From Luscinia megarhynchos (Eukaryota; Chordata; Aves; Passeriformes; Turdidae), in assembly GCA_034336665.1 (NCBI GenBank), contig CM067565.1, positions 80,664,858-80,728,857 on the forward strand: a DNA stretch of 64,000 bases, written 5' to 3'. A program made the position numbers and the translations under genes. Position 1 is the first letter of the stretch, and the number at the start of each line of letters is the position of its first letter. The notes beneath the pieces were generated by a model. The model did not search any database, was not told where the DNA came from, and saw only the letters and a program-made list of their open reading frames with translations. Below are positions 49,401 to 60,530 of the stretch, one piece after another.

Positions 49401-52400
49401 ATTACTGCTGGCTGCTGATTCATTCCACTCTGTGATGTGTAGTCTTGGTCATGGCTGTGAAAAGCCTAAATCAGGTCCCTGCATTATAAGGCATGCTCTT
49501 CTACCATTTTGCTGTAGCAACTGCAGCTTGTAGAGATGAATGTCAGTCCTAAAAATTGAATATAAAGACCAGGGACTGCTGTCAGCAAGTTGCTTCCAGG
49601 GAATAGCCAAAACAGTTTAGCAATCTTTCATGCACTGCCCATTTTTGTAGGATGTCTGAAAAACCCTGCATTAGTTGTTTGTGAATATATTAAATCCTAG
49701 TGCCAAGACACTAAAATGATGGGCTGGATAACACCCATACCAATGTGGGTAACACCTATACCAATGCATTAAATCCTCCTGAAGCCTAGCCACAGTCAGA
49801 ACTACACTGACATAGCAATTTCTCCCTATGCTGTTTTGTCTTTCCCAGGATTCCTCAACAGCATCTTCCTCCTCAGGCTGTCAGCAGTCCGACTGGCAGC
49901 ATGGTGTGTGCAAAGTCACAGACATGTGTGTTCAGCTGTCAGCTAGAAGTATCACAGCAACTCGAGTGATGCCCAGGCAGGATGATGTAATCAGCACATT
50001 GGTGTTTCTTACCCCAGTAAAGTCTACCTGCCCCCTGTGCCAAGCGCAGTCAGTATGATAGATGCTATTAGGGGAGTGATGAAAAGCATGAAACAAACCT
50101 TAAAGACACAGAAAATTTCATGTCACAAAATGACAAAGCTTCTTGGATCTTGTGCTTGTCTTTTCCTGAGTAAGGCAGGATAACCACTTTTTTTTGGGCA
50201 TACTGCCTGCCCAGGATTATGCCAAAGAGAATCTCCAGAGAAGGCTTGTGACAGTCATCCTGCAGATTTTCTCTGTATCTCAGCACAGCTGTTCCCATCC
50301 TGACCCACTAGCCCAATTTCTTGCTGAGTTGGTACCGAGAATGCTACTGCAGGCATTCCAGAAGTGGAGGAGTCCAGCTCATGGAAAATGCTGCACTTTC
50401 ACCCCTTCCTCTCTGTGTCTCCCCATGACTGCACACAGCTAGCTCAGGTCCCACTAATGGAGAATATGGCATTGGTCCTGGACAAGCCAAAAGACCTATA
50501 CTTTTTTCCTTTGAAGAGTGTACAGTCAAGGTATTTCCAGTGTTTTCCCATATTTAGTACAATCTCCAAGACAGAGGAAAGTGTCTCTACTATATCAGGT
50601 AGGGACACTCCTGATCCCTTCTGTTGCTGTTAAACCGTCACTTGGCTCTAGTTCCTTACTTTTTAAGCTCAGCATAGCTCAAGGCTTCACTTTGCAGTTC
50701 TTGAAGTTTGTTCAGCTGTTTGTCATCCACAGTCTCCTCCCCTTCTGACAAGTAGCCATCTATCTTTACTTCCTTATTGAGAAAAGCCCTGTACCTTCCT
50801 ATCTTGCTTACTATCTCTTACTATCCTTAGCAGTAATGACTTGCAAGCAGGAAAATGATTCAAGGCTGCAATGTTTATGAAGTCAGAGACAGTATGAACT
50901 TTTGAGATTATTTGAAGGAAAATCAGATTTTATATTCAACACCCGAGAGGAATAATCCTTATCCATTTTTGCTGCATCAGAACCAACTGCAGCTTTGTCC
51001 CCACCACACAAAAAAGCAGGTGATGGGTAGCACTATAACCTGTGATCAGTGTCAGCCCAATGGATGCCCAGGACAGTGCAATAGTTATTCTGCAATAACA
51101 TTTTGAGGACAGCCTTATTAATTTTGTACCTCAGAAGCAGAAGTGACATGGAATGACAGCTGTTTTTCTTTCTTTGGAGATGAAGTATACTAAAAAACAT
51201 AGGAAGAAAAGCTCACTTCAGTACATCACTAAAACTGCTTTCAAATGTTTTATGAAGGTGTGCAAGCATCCAGGAGCCTCCATGCACACAGCAGCAACTC
51301 ACATGTATTTCAAGATGCTTAGTTCTGTAAGCTTTGCTACCTTTCCTGAGATGAGTGGAAGGGAGTCTGAGGCTGGTATCTCCCCCAAAAGGATGTCAGC
51401 TCTAAAGGGTGCAGCTGGGAGAAGCTGAAGCTGTTTGGTACGCAGGTATGTGCATGTTCCCTGCAAAGGCAGGAGAACTCAGTCCTCTGATGGGAGCTGC
51501 TGGACTGAGGCACCTTCCCTTGCTGAAGCAGGTGTCTCAGAAATGCCACCTAGACAGCTGCCAGCTGAATGATGCCTGCTGCCTCTCTTCCCTCCTGTCT
51601 GCCCAGCAGCTCCTTGTTTGAGCCTGGGATGGCAAATGGGAGAAACTGCTTTCGAACTGTTTAATAACAGTGATGGTAACCTCTGACCTTACTGAATAGC
51701 AGTGCTTTTGACCTTTCATTTGTTAAATAATGCAAGCACTTACTTCCCGATCCGTATCAGTGTTTAGTAATTGGGGTCAAGACAAAGGGGAGCAGAGTTA
51801 TCCACCAGACTTTACTGAACCAGGAAGAATTTCCTTAAGCTATAGATATTCATTTTGGTAATCTTCAGTGAGGGCAGGCAAAGACTAGAGACTAGGTGGC
51901 TCAGAAGATCCATAACAGGCTAAAGAGCCTCTCAGCTGTTAGCATCTGGTTTGAATCCAGCAGTGGTTGACAGTGTCAGAAATTCATAATGATCATGTGA
52001 AATGAGTTTGGCTTACAGTTCTGCTGTTTACTGGTCCATTGTAGCCCCGGCATAAAATACTAACACACACTTCTAGAGAAATCATTGATTAAATGAGTCT
52101 ATAAAGCCTGAAAATTCCTGTTCCATTGAGCAAATCAGGCACAGGTAGGTGGCAGCGGTCTGCGGTCATTCCTGTGTGTCCTGCCTGATTCGTGCCAAAG
52201 ACAAGGTGGTTAATCTTCAGGAATCTGAGTTGCCTTTTGTACAGGATAAGTAAAGCTAATGGGTCAGCTTGTGTGCTGTACAGCCCATTAAACACCTCAC
52301 TTGACAAAAAATCAGGTGACAACTGTTACAGGCAGCAGTCCCAGGATCAGTGTTTTCCTTAGAAGTGTACAGGAAACGGATGAAAAAGAAAGAATTTATG

Positions 52401-52697
52401 ACTTTACAATGGAGTTAAATGTAAGTGCATGCACATATTTATTTATATAACGCACACATATAAAAGCTTAAATTTCCTGAAGACGTCAAATAGAAATTCT
52501 ATTTGTCTAAGCAGCTGCACAATCTCATTACTTATTTATTGTATTTTGTGTTAAGCCTGACGGCAAGATTTTTAGGGCAGGAGCTGTTTCCTGGATGTCT
52601 GTGATTCAGCAAAATGAGCTGCCAAAGAGCAATCCAAATGCTGTAACTTATAAATAAGCCATTTATTTATAGAGGTACATGAGCTAGATAAGATTGC
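43479..52697. other. Intergenic stretch without supported genes
   Basis: About 9.2 kb with no exon that can be supported and no clear young transposon. Open frames up to 110 codons have no recognised domain. A 21-bp direct duplication (TAACACCCATACCAATG-type) occurs at about 49729-49770. Confidence 0.45.
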
Positions 52698-53135
52698 AGA
52701 ATCATGGAATGTTAAAGGATTGGAATGGACCTTAAAGATCATCCCAATCCCAACACCTCCCACAAGTAGACCACATTGCTCAAGGCTTTACCCAATCTGG
52801 CTTTGAACACTGCCAGGACTGGGGATTTCACAGCCTCCCCGTTCCAGCGTCTCACCATGCTCACAGTAAAGAATTTCTTCCTAATATCTAACCTAAATTC
52901 CCTCTCTTTCAGTTTGCACCCATCACTCCTCATCCTATCACTACAGTTCTGGATGAACAGTCCCTCTCTGGCTTCCTTGTTGGTAGCGGAAAGCTTCTAT
53001 GAGGTCTCCACAAAACCTTCTCCAACCCGGAGAGTCCCAACTTGCTCGGCCTGTGCGCCTTCCTCACAAGCCCCCTTTCTTCATCGGGGAGGCGCTTCAG
53101 TCCTCTAATCAATTTCACGGCCCTCCTCGGGATCC
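52698..53135 (-). mobile_element. CR1 LINE 3' end, reverse orientation, next to the RSPH9 promoter
   Basis: The element starts with AGAATCATGGAATGTTAAAG, continues with GGACCTTAAAGATCATCCCA, and then CTTTGAACACTGCCAGGACT, TTTCTTCCTAATATCTAACC, CATCACTCCTCATCCTATCA and GAGGTCTCC. This is the complement of the CR1 3' region over roughly 435 bp. A minus-strand frame at 52930-53118 is part of this repeat. Its 5'-truncated end grades into GC-rich DNA about 120 bp before the CpG island and about 370 bp before the RSPH9 start codon. Confidence 0.9.
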
Positions 53136-53472
53136 GTAAGCAGTGAGTTTACAGTGAGATTACAGCAGTAAGCAGAAAGGTTTTTTTTTCCCCTGTTGTA
53201 TGGACAAGAAATAAAGAAAACGGACCCTTTATGGTACCCCAATGAAGGAGCAACGCAATCGTACGCCCGCCTGCGTTCTGGACTTGGTTTGGATTTAGGC
53301 CTCTAGAACCGAGGAGCACAGCGCAGGCAGCCACCCACCCCCCCAGAGCTCCATCCCGGCTGTGCTGCTGCCCGTCAGCGTCCGAGTGCCGGGCGGGGTG
53401 AGGCGGGCCCGCGCTGCCCGCCGTCCCTCGGCCGCGGCGGGAGCGCGGCGGGCCCCGGGCGGGCGGGCCGCG

Positions 53473-53485
53473 GTCTCCCGGCAAC
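53473..53485 (+). promoter_or_regulatory. RFX X-box motif upstream of RSPH9
   Basis: The 13-mer GTCTCCCGGCAAC fits the ciliary X-box pattern RYYNYY-N(1-3)-RRNRAC, with half-sites GTCTCC and GGCAAC and a one-base spacer. The right half-site is the ideal RGYAAC. It lies 19 bases before the ATG, within the CpG island. RFX factors drive many ciliary genes through such sites, which suits a radial spoke gene. Binding is inferred, not shown. Confidence 0.6.
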
Positions 53486-53504
53486 AGCGGCGACGCGCAG
53501 CGCC

Positions 53505-53731
53505 ATGGAGGTGCAGTCGCTGCCCGCGGCCCTGGCGCTGGTGGCCGGCGGCGGCGCGGGGCTCAGCCCGGAGCAGCGGGCGGCTCTGGGCGCCTCGCTG
53601 CCGCTGCTGCAGCGCGACTACCGCTTCGAGCGGGTCTGGTTCTGGGGCTGCATCCAGGGCGTGCGCGGCGCCTACTACATCGCCGAGGGGCTGGGCCCCG
53701 ACCGCGCCGCGGCCCGCAGCCGCCTGTACAG
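53505..53731 (+). CDS. RSPH9: Radial spoke head protein 9, exon 1 (start)
   Basis: RSPH9 is a component of the radial spoke head in motile cilia and flagella, which passes signals from the central pair to dynein arms; loss in humans causes primary ciliary dyskinesia. The exon encodes 75 codons plus two bases, starting at an ATG in good Kozak context (CGCCATGG). The protein begins MEVQSLPAALALV, then has LSPEQRAAL, LQRDYRFERVWFWG and AYYIAEGL, matching the family N-terminus. The donor is G|GTGCGG at 53731/53732, phase 2. The four exons here join without frame error to 222 codons plus one base; the full protein is about 275 residues in relatives, so roughly 50 C-terminal residues are missing. 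The codons are very GC-rich because the exon lies in the CpG island. Intron 1 is only 131 bp and is partly open, so a longer unspliced frame to 53828 should be ignored. Confidence 0.95.
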
Positions 53732-53862
53732 GTGCGGGGGCCGCCCGGGGCTGTGGGATCGGAGGGGCCGTCCGGCCTCGCTGTGCCCTCAGGGGCCTGG
53801 CGAAGCTGCTTCGAGCCCTGCTCTTTAAAGGGCTCGGCCTGAGTCGTGCTTGTCGTTGGCAG

Positions 53863-54025
53863 CTTGAACTGCTTGGACTGGAGCCTCCTGACGCCAGCCA
53901 CCAAGGAGATGCTCGCACTGACTGAGCAGGTGAAGGGCCGCTTTCAGGGGGATCCTTCCTTTGAGTACAGCTTGTCTGAGATAAACGCAGAAGTTGCTGC
54001 AAGACTGATGGAAAGTGGTAAGGAG
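53863..54025 (+). CDS. RSPH9: RSPH9 exon 2
   Basis: The acceptor is TTGGCAG (AG at 53861-53862). The first base completes a serine codon split by intron 1. The translation runs LNCLDWSLLTPATKEML, then EQVKGRFQGDPSFEY, which matches the conserved RSPH9 segment, and ends with a variable, glutamate-rich linker. I chose the donor GAG|GTAAAT (54026) because it leaves phase 0, as required by exon 3. A stronger-looking GTAAGG donor sits 8 bases earlier at 54018 but would shift the frame. The exon length is 163 bp. Confidence 0.92.
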
Positions 54026-54204
54026 GTAAATACATGACAATGCTTTTGAACTCTGTTCACTACATTTGCGCCCCTCACACTAGACAGGTAGTGGCTTCTC
54101 CTCGTTCATAATGAGCCGCATAAGCGTGTCGTCAGGCAAAAGATACACAATTTCCTCTTGGTTCGAGTGCGCTGCTTATTACACCAAGGCTGCTGTGTGG
54201 GCTG

Positions 54205-54275
54205 TTAGCTGAAGAATTGGATTTGATGATCCCTAAGGGTCCCTTCCAGCTCAGAATGTTCTGTAACTCTGTCTG
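54205..54275 (+). mobile_element. CR1 LINE 3' tip in RSPH9 intron 2
   Basis: ATTGGATTTGATGATCCCTA, GGGTCCCTTCCAGCTCAGAA and TGTTCTGTAA are the last ~60 bp of a CR1 in sense orientation with a decayed terminal repeat. The rest of the element is absent. Confidence 0.75.
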
Positions 54276-54712
54276 TAATCCTCACTGTCATTGTGTAACA
54301 ACAGCTTCTTGATTGGACTCCTACTTCAGTTTTTGCTGTCAGGCCTCAGAAATAGTAAATATCCTTTCTGCTTTATTATGCACAACTGGTACAAATCCTC
54401 ACTGTGGTTTCTGAAGCTTTAATAGTAACTGCAGGTAGCATTCTTTATAAATGAACAGACAAGTCATAAATACGGGAATTGAGAGGAAAGGAAAGAATAG
54501 ACGAAGGGATAGCTAGTTAGATCTCTGGTGAGTCTAAACTGTCTGCTCCTAGCCGTGTTTTCTGTCATATCTTAGGAGAGAAATGTCTTTTGAGGTCCTC
54601 TTAGTGCCATTGGACTCCAAGATGATGAGTCCCTTGTGTCACCTCAAGTTTATTTTCAGAAATGAAAACAGGGAAAGCCCTGCATTTAAAATGTCCCTAT
54701 TTTTCTTTAAAG

Positions 54713-54842
54713 CCTGTGATGAAGGAGGAGGCCCGCCTCATAGCCACGATTGAACTGATAGACAAAGCAGTTGGTATCGTCCCTCGGGGGGCGTTTGTGA
54801 AGACTCCTCTTGGGGCTGTGCATGAAAATAGACACTTTGAAG
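54713..54842 (+). CDS. RSPH9: RSPH9 exon 3
   Basis: The acceptor follows a pyrimidine tract (TTTTTCTTTAAAG, AG at 54711-54712). The 130-bp exon encodes MKEEARLIATIELIDKAVG, then IVPRGAFVKTPLGAVHENRHFEG, a strongly conserved central part of RSPH9. The donor is GAAG|GTAAAT at 54842/54843 and splits a glycine codon (phase 1). Intron 2 is 687 bp and intron 3 is 588 bp. Confidence 0.94.
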
Positions 54843-55430
54843 GTAAATTCTGATTGTCTTTTATCAGGATCAACTGTACTTTGATCATAAAGACTGTAAA
54901 TTAAGATGACTTTCTCTAACTGATGTTTTGATTTCAGTTGGGTTTTTTTTTGCCTGGATAAGATGAATAGGAAGGAGAGAATCCACTGCCACTAATGGTC
55001 AGGTGCATGATTCAACTCTGAAAGGTGGGAAAAGAGTCAGTAATAGTTCTGAGTCATTAAGCTGAGTCATTTGTCTGTATAAACTGTAGTTTATGTCCAA
55101 GTTTAGCAATCACAGATGTAGTGAATTGTCCGTTTAGATATAGGATATGACCAAATGGGCACAGAAAGTTGTCCTCAAGTCAGCTCCCATTGGTTATTGG
55201 TTATTGGGACTGCAGTCAGAATGCTCTGCAATGCACAGCACTGGCACGTGCTGACACCTGTTTCTGACAAGCCTTCTGTGGAGTCTGTTGGAGAAAGATT
55301 GTGGTTCTGTCCTAGATTGTGATTCTAGGCTGTGGGCATTAGAGAAGCAAGGTTATACTCGATAGCATATCTCGAGTGCTACCCCAGTTCATTCATGTAT
55401 GTATTAATGTTCACCAATGGCTGTTTGCAG

Positions 55431-55577
55431 GTCTGTCTTTGGCCGAGGCAAAAAAGTTAAGTTCCTATTTCCATTTCACTGAGCCTGTTAACCTGAAGAA
55501 TAAAACCCTGCTGGAAAAGGCTGACCTGGACCCATCCACTGACTTTCTAGATTCTCTGGAGCATGACATCCCACGAG
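55431..55577 (+). CDS. RSPH9: RSPH9 exon 4
   Basis: The acceptor is TGTTTGCAG, and the exon begins with GT completing the split glycine codon. It encodes LSLAEAKKLSSYFHFTEPVN, then LKNKTLLEKADLDPS, and ends in FLDSLEHDIPRG, the most conserved stretch of RSPH9 and shared in outline with other spoke-head proteins. The exon is 147 bp and ends at CGAG|GTAAAG (phase 1). The next exon should begin by completing a glycine codon and encode the W-S-containing C-terminal part; I searched the rest of the window by eye and did not find it. The open frame beyond 55577 is intronic. Confidence 0.95.
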
Positions 55578-58500
55578 GTAAAGGTAGCAAAATCAACAGA
55601 TGAAATGAAAGGGAATGCCAGTTTGAGTAGCCTTGGAAACACTGAGGGGACTGGTATGGGTTACTGTACAGGTGGTATGAGAAGCTTCTGTGAATCCATA
55701 AAGGAACTTTGTCCTTTACTAAATGTTGTAGTTACTTCCTGGTTTATGCAATCAGTTCTAAATTGATGCTTACAATGGAAAGATGTAAGTGTACCAGGGC
55801 TGTCACATCCTCACTACAGGTCTGACCACACTGCCTCAGTGCCATATTCCCTCCTGACTTCTGTAAAGCCTGTGACAACTGGTGACCGTGTTGGGAGAGA
55901 TAACTCCACCAGTGATAGAGGGAATTTATGTGGTTTGAAGTATTTCACACCTCTTGTTCCACCCAATATTTCTCTTCTTTATCTAAATGGGCTCTCATTA
56001 ACACCAAGCTGATATCTCGGAGAGGCTGAATTCAAATGTTCCTTTGATAAACTGTATTGGAGTAGTCTGTACTCTGGCAGGATTATACACCGTGAAAGGA
56101 GAAAAAAATACAGGCATACCAGATTGTATCTTCAGTTTACATCTCTGCTGTTCTGCTGGACAGCTGCAAATATATTTAAAGTCTCTTCCAGGGATCCCTC
56201 TGGCAGGATATTTCTCTAAAGAGATCGGAGTGCCTTGTTATTTGTTTCAACTGTTTTTTGCTGATTTGTTGCAATTTTTTTTAAAATCGTACCAAGTGTT
56301 CTCATGTCCTCTGTCTAGGGAGATTCTAGGGAAACAATTCAAACTTAAATTTGTTATTTTATTCCTGTTCAGGAGTAGTAGGATAGGATACTGGGTGAGC
56401 TGTGCCAGATGGAATTGAGTGAATGGACAGTGAATTGCCAGTGTTGTAAATAGCTTTAAAGATTCTCTCTTCCTCTCTTCCTCTCTCTTCTTACCTCCTC
56501 CTCTCCATCTTCCCTTTGGCAAAAAAAGAACTGAGGGATATGAGCTCCTGCCTGAATTCTGAACATTTTTGACAGAGCATAAACCACTAAAATTGAAACC
56601 ACTCTTCAACTTACTGGGAGTGTCCTTATGCAGTCGTTTTCCAGAGGTGTAGTATGGAGAAACTGCACACTTTTACATACACACTCATTGAGGCAGCCCT
56701 TTTGACTTAAAGAACTGCAAGAGGGATTAGATCCAAGATATCTCCTAAGAAAATTTTAGCTGCAGTTTGGTATGGTAGTTTGTCTTTCTGCTGCTCTCCC
56801 CCTTTATTCCTCCCTCCCTCGTGGTCGGGAGACACACCATGTGTTAGACATGAAGACGGAGTTTTGTTAAAATCTTGAAATCAAATTTGACTTTAGCCAT
56901 GTTTTACCTGGTGGCAGATAGAAAGTGGGGCTCAACTGTGCCACTGTCATGATTGTGTTCCTGTGGCAGTCTGATGTCTTTGTAAGCATGGACCTTTACT
57001 CCTTTCCTGGGTGGATGTTGCTGTTAGTGTAGATTTCAGTATCCTTTAAAAAGTTGCTTCTGAAAGACTACCTGAGCTAAAATGCAGCTGAGTGCTTCTT
57101 AAGAGAAGAGAAGATTCATCATGGTGCCTGTGCAGCTCTGCCTGCTCTGTCCTGAATTCAAGGATGAGGTGAAGGAGGTGAACGAGGTAAGACAGTAATT
57201 GGTTACAGGATCAACGAGGTGTGTATAGCCTCTCTAATTGCATTCTATCACATGCAGATAGGAGCTCTGACATTAAAGAAAGATCAACCCAGCCTCCTTT
57301 AACAAGCATTCAGGTTGCCTAAAAGTATTGGTTGCTTGTGAAAATGTGGGGGAAAAAAAACAGGACAGACTCAGGCTTTCTACTGATTTTATCAGCATGG
57401 CTTTGCCAGAGTCACTCCTGGTTGTGAGATACTCAAACTCTGGTTCTCAGATTACTTCCCTTGAGCTCTGACAGTGCATGTTGGTCCTGACAGAGCAGAA
57501 AAAGTAGACAGTGCTTTTTCTATTTACTGGCATGTTCAAAGCTCTGGCTAATCTCCTCATTTTCACCCAAAGCTTTTCTTGCCTTTCCTGGTTAGATGCT
57601 GTCTTGAACGGTTATTGTCAGAGCAGAAGAAGAAATTATCAAATTTATTGCATCTAGAATTGTGACTGAAGCTAGAAATGTCTCTTTTCTCAATAAATAC
57701 ATAAGAAGTGATTTGGGGGTAAGTGACATTGGAGTGAAGCTCCCAGCCTGCATTGGCTAAATTCCCCTAGCATCTTAAAAGACCTAAACAACAGAACTAG
57801 AGTTTAAGGGCTGATTTTAACCTGTCTAAAAGTAAAAACTCTGTTGAAATAGTTTTCTCGATTAATTGGAGACTTAGCATCTGTGATGGCTGTCAAGGGG
57901 GTAACTGTCATAAGATATATGGTGTGTCATTATAGGAGAGCAGAGGTGTCTTACAGAATGGAAAGTTGGAGGCAGAGAGAACATTTTATATGACAGCTGA
58001 GAGGTGGGAAGAAAGGAAGTTAAAACTGGATTGAATAAAGGCAACAATGGTAAAAGCAAAGTTTAGTGCAAAATTGGAAAACCTGGAGTTTTGTAACAAA
58101 ACTGTCTGCCATTCTTATCCTTGCCAATGATATCTGTGATGTTTGCAGGTTCCAGATTCTGTCTGTATGTCTATCTATCAGGTTATCTGTGCACTTTAAA
58201 AGTTCAGAATATGTTGCTGCTTCTGCTTTAATCATTCTTTTTTCTTGGTGTCTCAGCTCCCACAGACAAATGGCTGACTTAGCTTTTTTTTTTAATGCAT
58301 TTTTAAAAATGATTCTAGAGAAAAGTGGGAAATTAGAACCTTGTCTTGACAGCATGAACATGGAGGGGTAGTGATAGAGATCTTCTGTCACCACAATATC
58401 AGATCATGTAATGCTTCATCCTGATCCAAATGGCCAGCTGGCCAGAACGTTGCATGCTGGGATCTGTAGGTTTTGCTGGCCATATGTCTGCATTAAAGAT

Positions 58501-59339
58501 AAGCTTGTTTGCTCTAGTCTAAGCAGACAATCTGCTCAACTTTATGCACAATTACATGTGGCCTTTCAGCTGCTGGCACATTGCCAGCGTTGTCCTTTCT
58601 GCTGCATGGAGTTTGGAACCCTGGACATAGTATTTCAGGAACTAAGGCTGTGGCAGTTTTACATCTGCTTGTAGATAATGGAATGGCAAAGCAAATAGTA
58701 ATAATTCCTAGCATGCCTACAGCATTTTCACTTGATGACTTAATGTTTTGAAGATATAAAATAGACACTTTTCAGGCATTGATAAAGGTGGGGGAAGCAA
58801 AAATTGAGGGGGAAGGTTGATTTTACTGTGACCCTAGTATCAGATCAGACTATGCCCCATTCTGCAAGGATAAAGAAAGGGGATGAGTGAAAGCCCGGGA
58901 TACTAGTGTAGAATGGAAAGCTTGGAAGAAAGTGAGACAAGGGATGGAGAATTAAGTTCTTTGGCACTTTCAAACTGCAATGCAGAAAAGCAGCAAGTTG
59001 ACTCTGAGGGTTTGTTACAGATTACTGACTCAGATCACTTTGATATGGAGATAAGGGACACCAACAGAACACTGCTAAAAACTGGTGTAGGCAGGAAGGT
59101 ATGTCTAGATAGGAAAAGATATGAGTGGAAATAGGATTTATATGAGAAGACTTTCTTCAAAAGCCATGACCCCCAATAAGTAAATAGCTGCCTTTGCCTG
59201 AAAACCTACCACAGTGCACTTGTAGATTAAGAGTAGAAATTAGAATAAAAGAAGACGTATTAAAGGAAATGCAGAAGGTTTGGAATGATTAATGATTGAT
59301 ATAAATTGGAATTTATAATGAGTAGAGAATGACAAAGGG

Positions 59340-60530
59340 AGCCAGAATAACTGGCTGTCGTGGAGTAGTCCGTGACAACAGTGAGGCAGATTTTTTTAAA
59401 CTATATTGAGAAGAAAAGAAAGCATAGTAAAGGTACTGGAAACTGTCCCTAAATGGTGATGGTAAAAAGGCTGATAGGCATGTGGAAGGGCAGAAGAGCT
59501 CAACTTTTTTCTGATCTCTTTCCGGAAAGAATATGAACTTGCATCAAGCAAAGACAATAAAATACTGTTTCAGACAGTTTTCAGACTGTATGCTAAGGGA
59601 GGGTAGAGTTAAACAACATCTACTGTGGATCAAAAACATTAAAATGGCAGAGTCAGATAAGTTACTTCTGAAATCATTATCTCAAGAGACTTGTGGCAAA
59701 ATAATCTTTAATAAATCCCAGCATTGCAGAATTATTCCCCTAATTTTTATTTTCCTTAGCAGTTGTGATTCAGAATTCACTGTATGGGTGTATTTCTGGG
59801 AGAGGTCAGAAAGGGACCAGTGCCAATATTCTTCAACGTATTTATAAATTATCTGAAAGTACAGGGTTGGTGGAGAGACAAATAATGACAAGGGCAGGAT
59901 GAATAAAGAGATCTGGAAAACTGGACTTACTTTAATACATTTTGATGTACCTACCTGCAAAGTCACATGAGGAAAGTAAGGACTCTAAGTCAGACTTTGA
60001 GATTGTATTCTAGAAACTGTGGCTCTGAAAAGAAATCCAGGCACAACCCACTTAACATCAGCTCCCAGGCTGGTCCTGAGACTTAAAAGGGTAACTTGAT
60101 CTGCAGATACATAAACAAGGGTGTAGCAACTAGGAACAGAGGGGTGACTTTACTTTTGCATATACTGTTAGTGGAATCATAACTGGATTACTGCACATTG
60201 CAAAACTGGAGAATTGCAGGAAAAAAAGTCACAAAATGATTCAAGGGCTGGTGAGAGACATAAACAGTTTGATCTGTTTATCTTGAGGAAAAGCCCGTGA
60301 GAATGACTGTATTACACTGTGTAAATACTCCATGGAGTTTAAGCATTAGGTACTGAAGATCTATTTATTATAGCAGAGAAAGTCATAACAGGAATCAGCA
60401 GCTAAAACTTATAGCCAGAACTAAAATGAACAATGAGATACGATTTCTAAGAGTGAAAAGTTGGCAAGGGTAATGGATGAGCCTTATGTTGCATCTTAAC
60501 ATCATGCTGGATGTCTTCTGGGAAATTGTG
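59340..60530 (+). mobile_element. Ancient CR1-type LINE with reverse-transcriptase remnant
   Basis: At 59814-59858 one frame reads GPVPIFFNVFINYLK, matching the CR1 reverse-transcriptase motif whose usual form is GPVLFNIFINDL. About 400 bp later come the 3'-region blocks CAAAATGATTCAAGGGCTGG and TTGATCTGTTTATCTTGAGG (60233-60290), then ACTGTGTAAATACTCCATGG and a GCAGCTAAAACTTATAGCCAG block (60317-60420), in the order of old amniote CR1/L3 copies. Frames are broken throughout. The sequence between 59340 and 59810 is assigned only by position and weak resemblance to the pol region. The copy is inert and lies sense in RSPH9 intron 4. Confidence 0.6.

Larger units (their letters stand above)
53250..53800 (+). 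promoter_or_regulatory. RSPH9: CpG-island promoter of RSPH9
   Basis: CpG density rises abruptly near 53250 and stays high through exon 1 into intron 1, with long G/C runs, in contrast to the AT-rich flanks. No TATA box is visible at a suitable place. The island spans the RSPH9 start codon at 53505 and so marks the promoter. There is no evidence for a divergent gene on the other strand. The transcription start is not determinable from sequence alone. Confidence 0.8.

Noticed and set aside
52930..53118. A minus-strand 62-codon frame with a KLIRGLKRLPDEERGL-like start.
   Set aside because: It lies inside the CR1 3' end and is part of the repeat.
53505..53828. A 107-codon unspliced version of the RSPH9 start.
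   Set aside because: It reads into intron 1 past the GTGCGG donor. The spliced form continues perfectly into exon 2.
53295..54035. A 246-codon minus-strand frame and a 187-codon plus-strand frame (53362-53925) over the CpG island.
   Set aside because: GC-rich DNA has few stop codons. Both overlap RSPH9 exons 1 and 2 in other frames and have low-complexity Ala/Arg/Pro composition, with no family resemblance.
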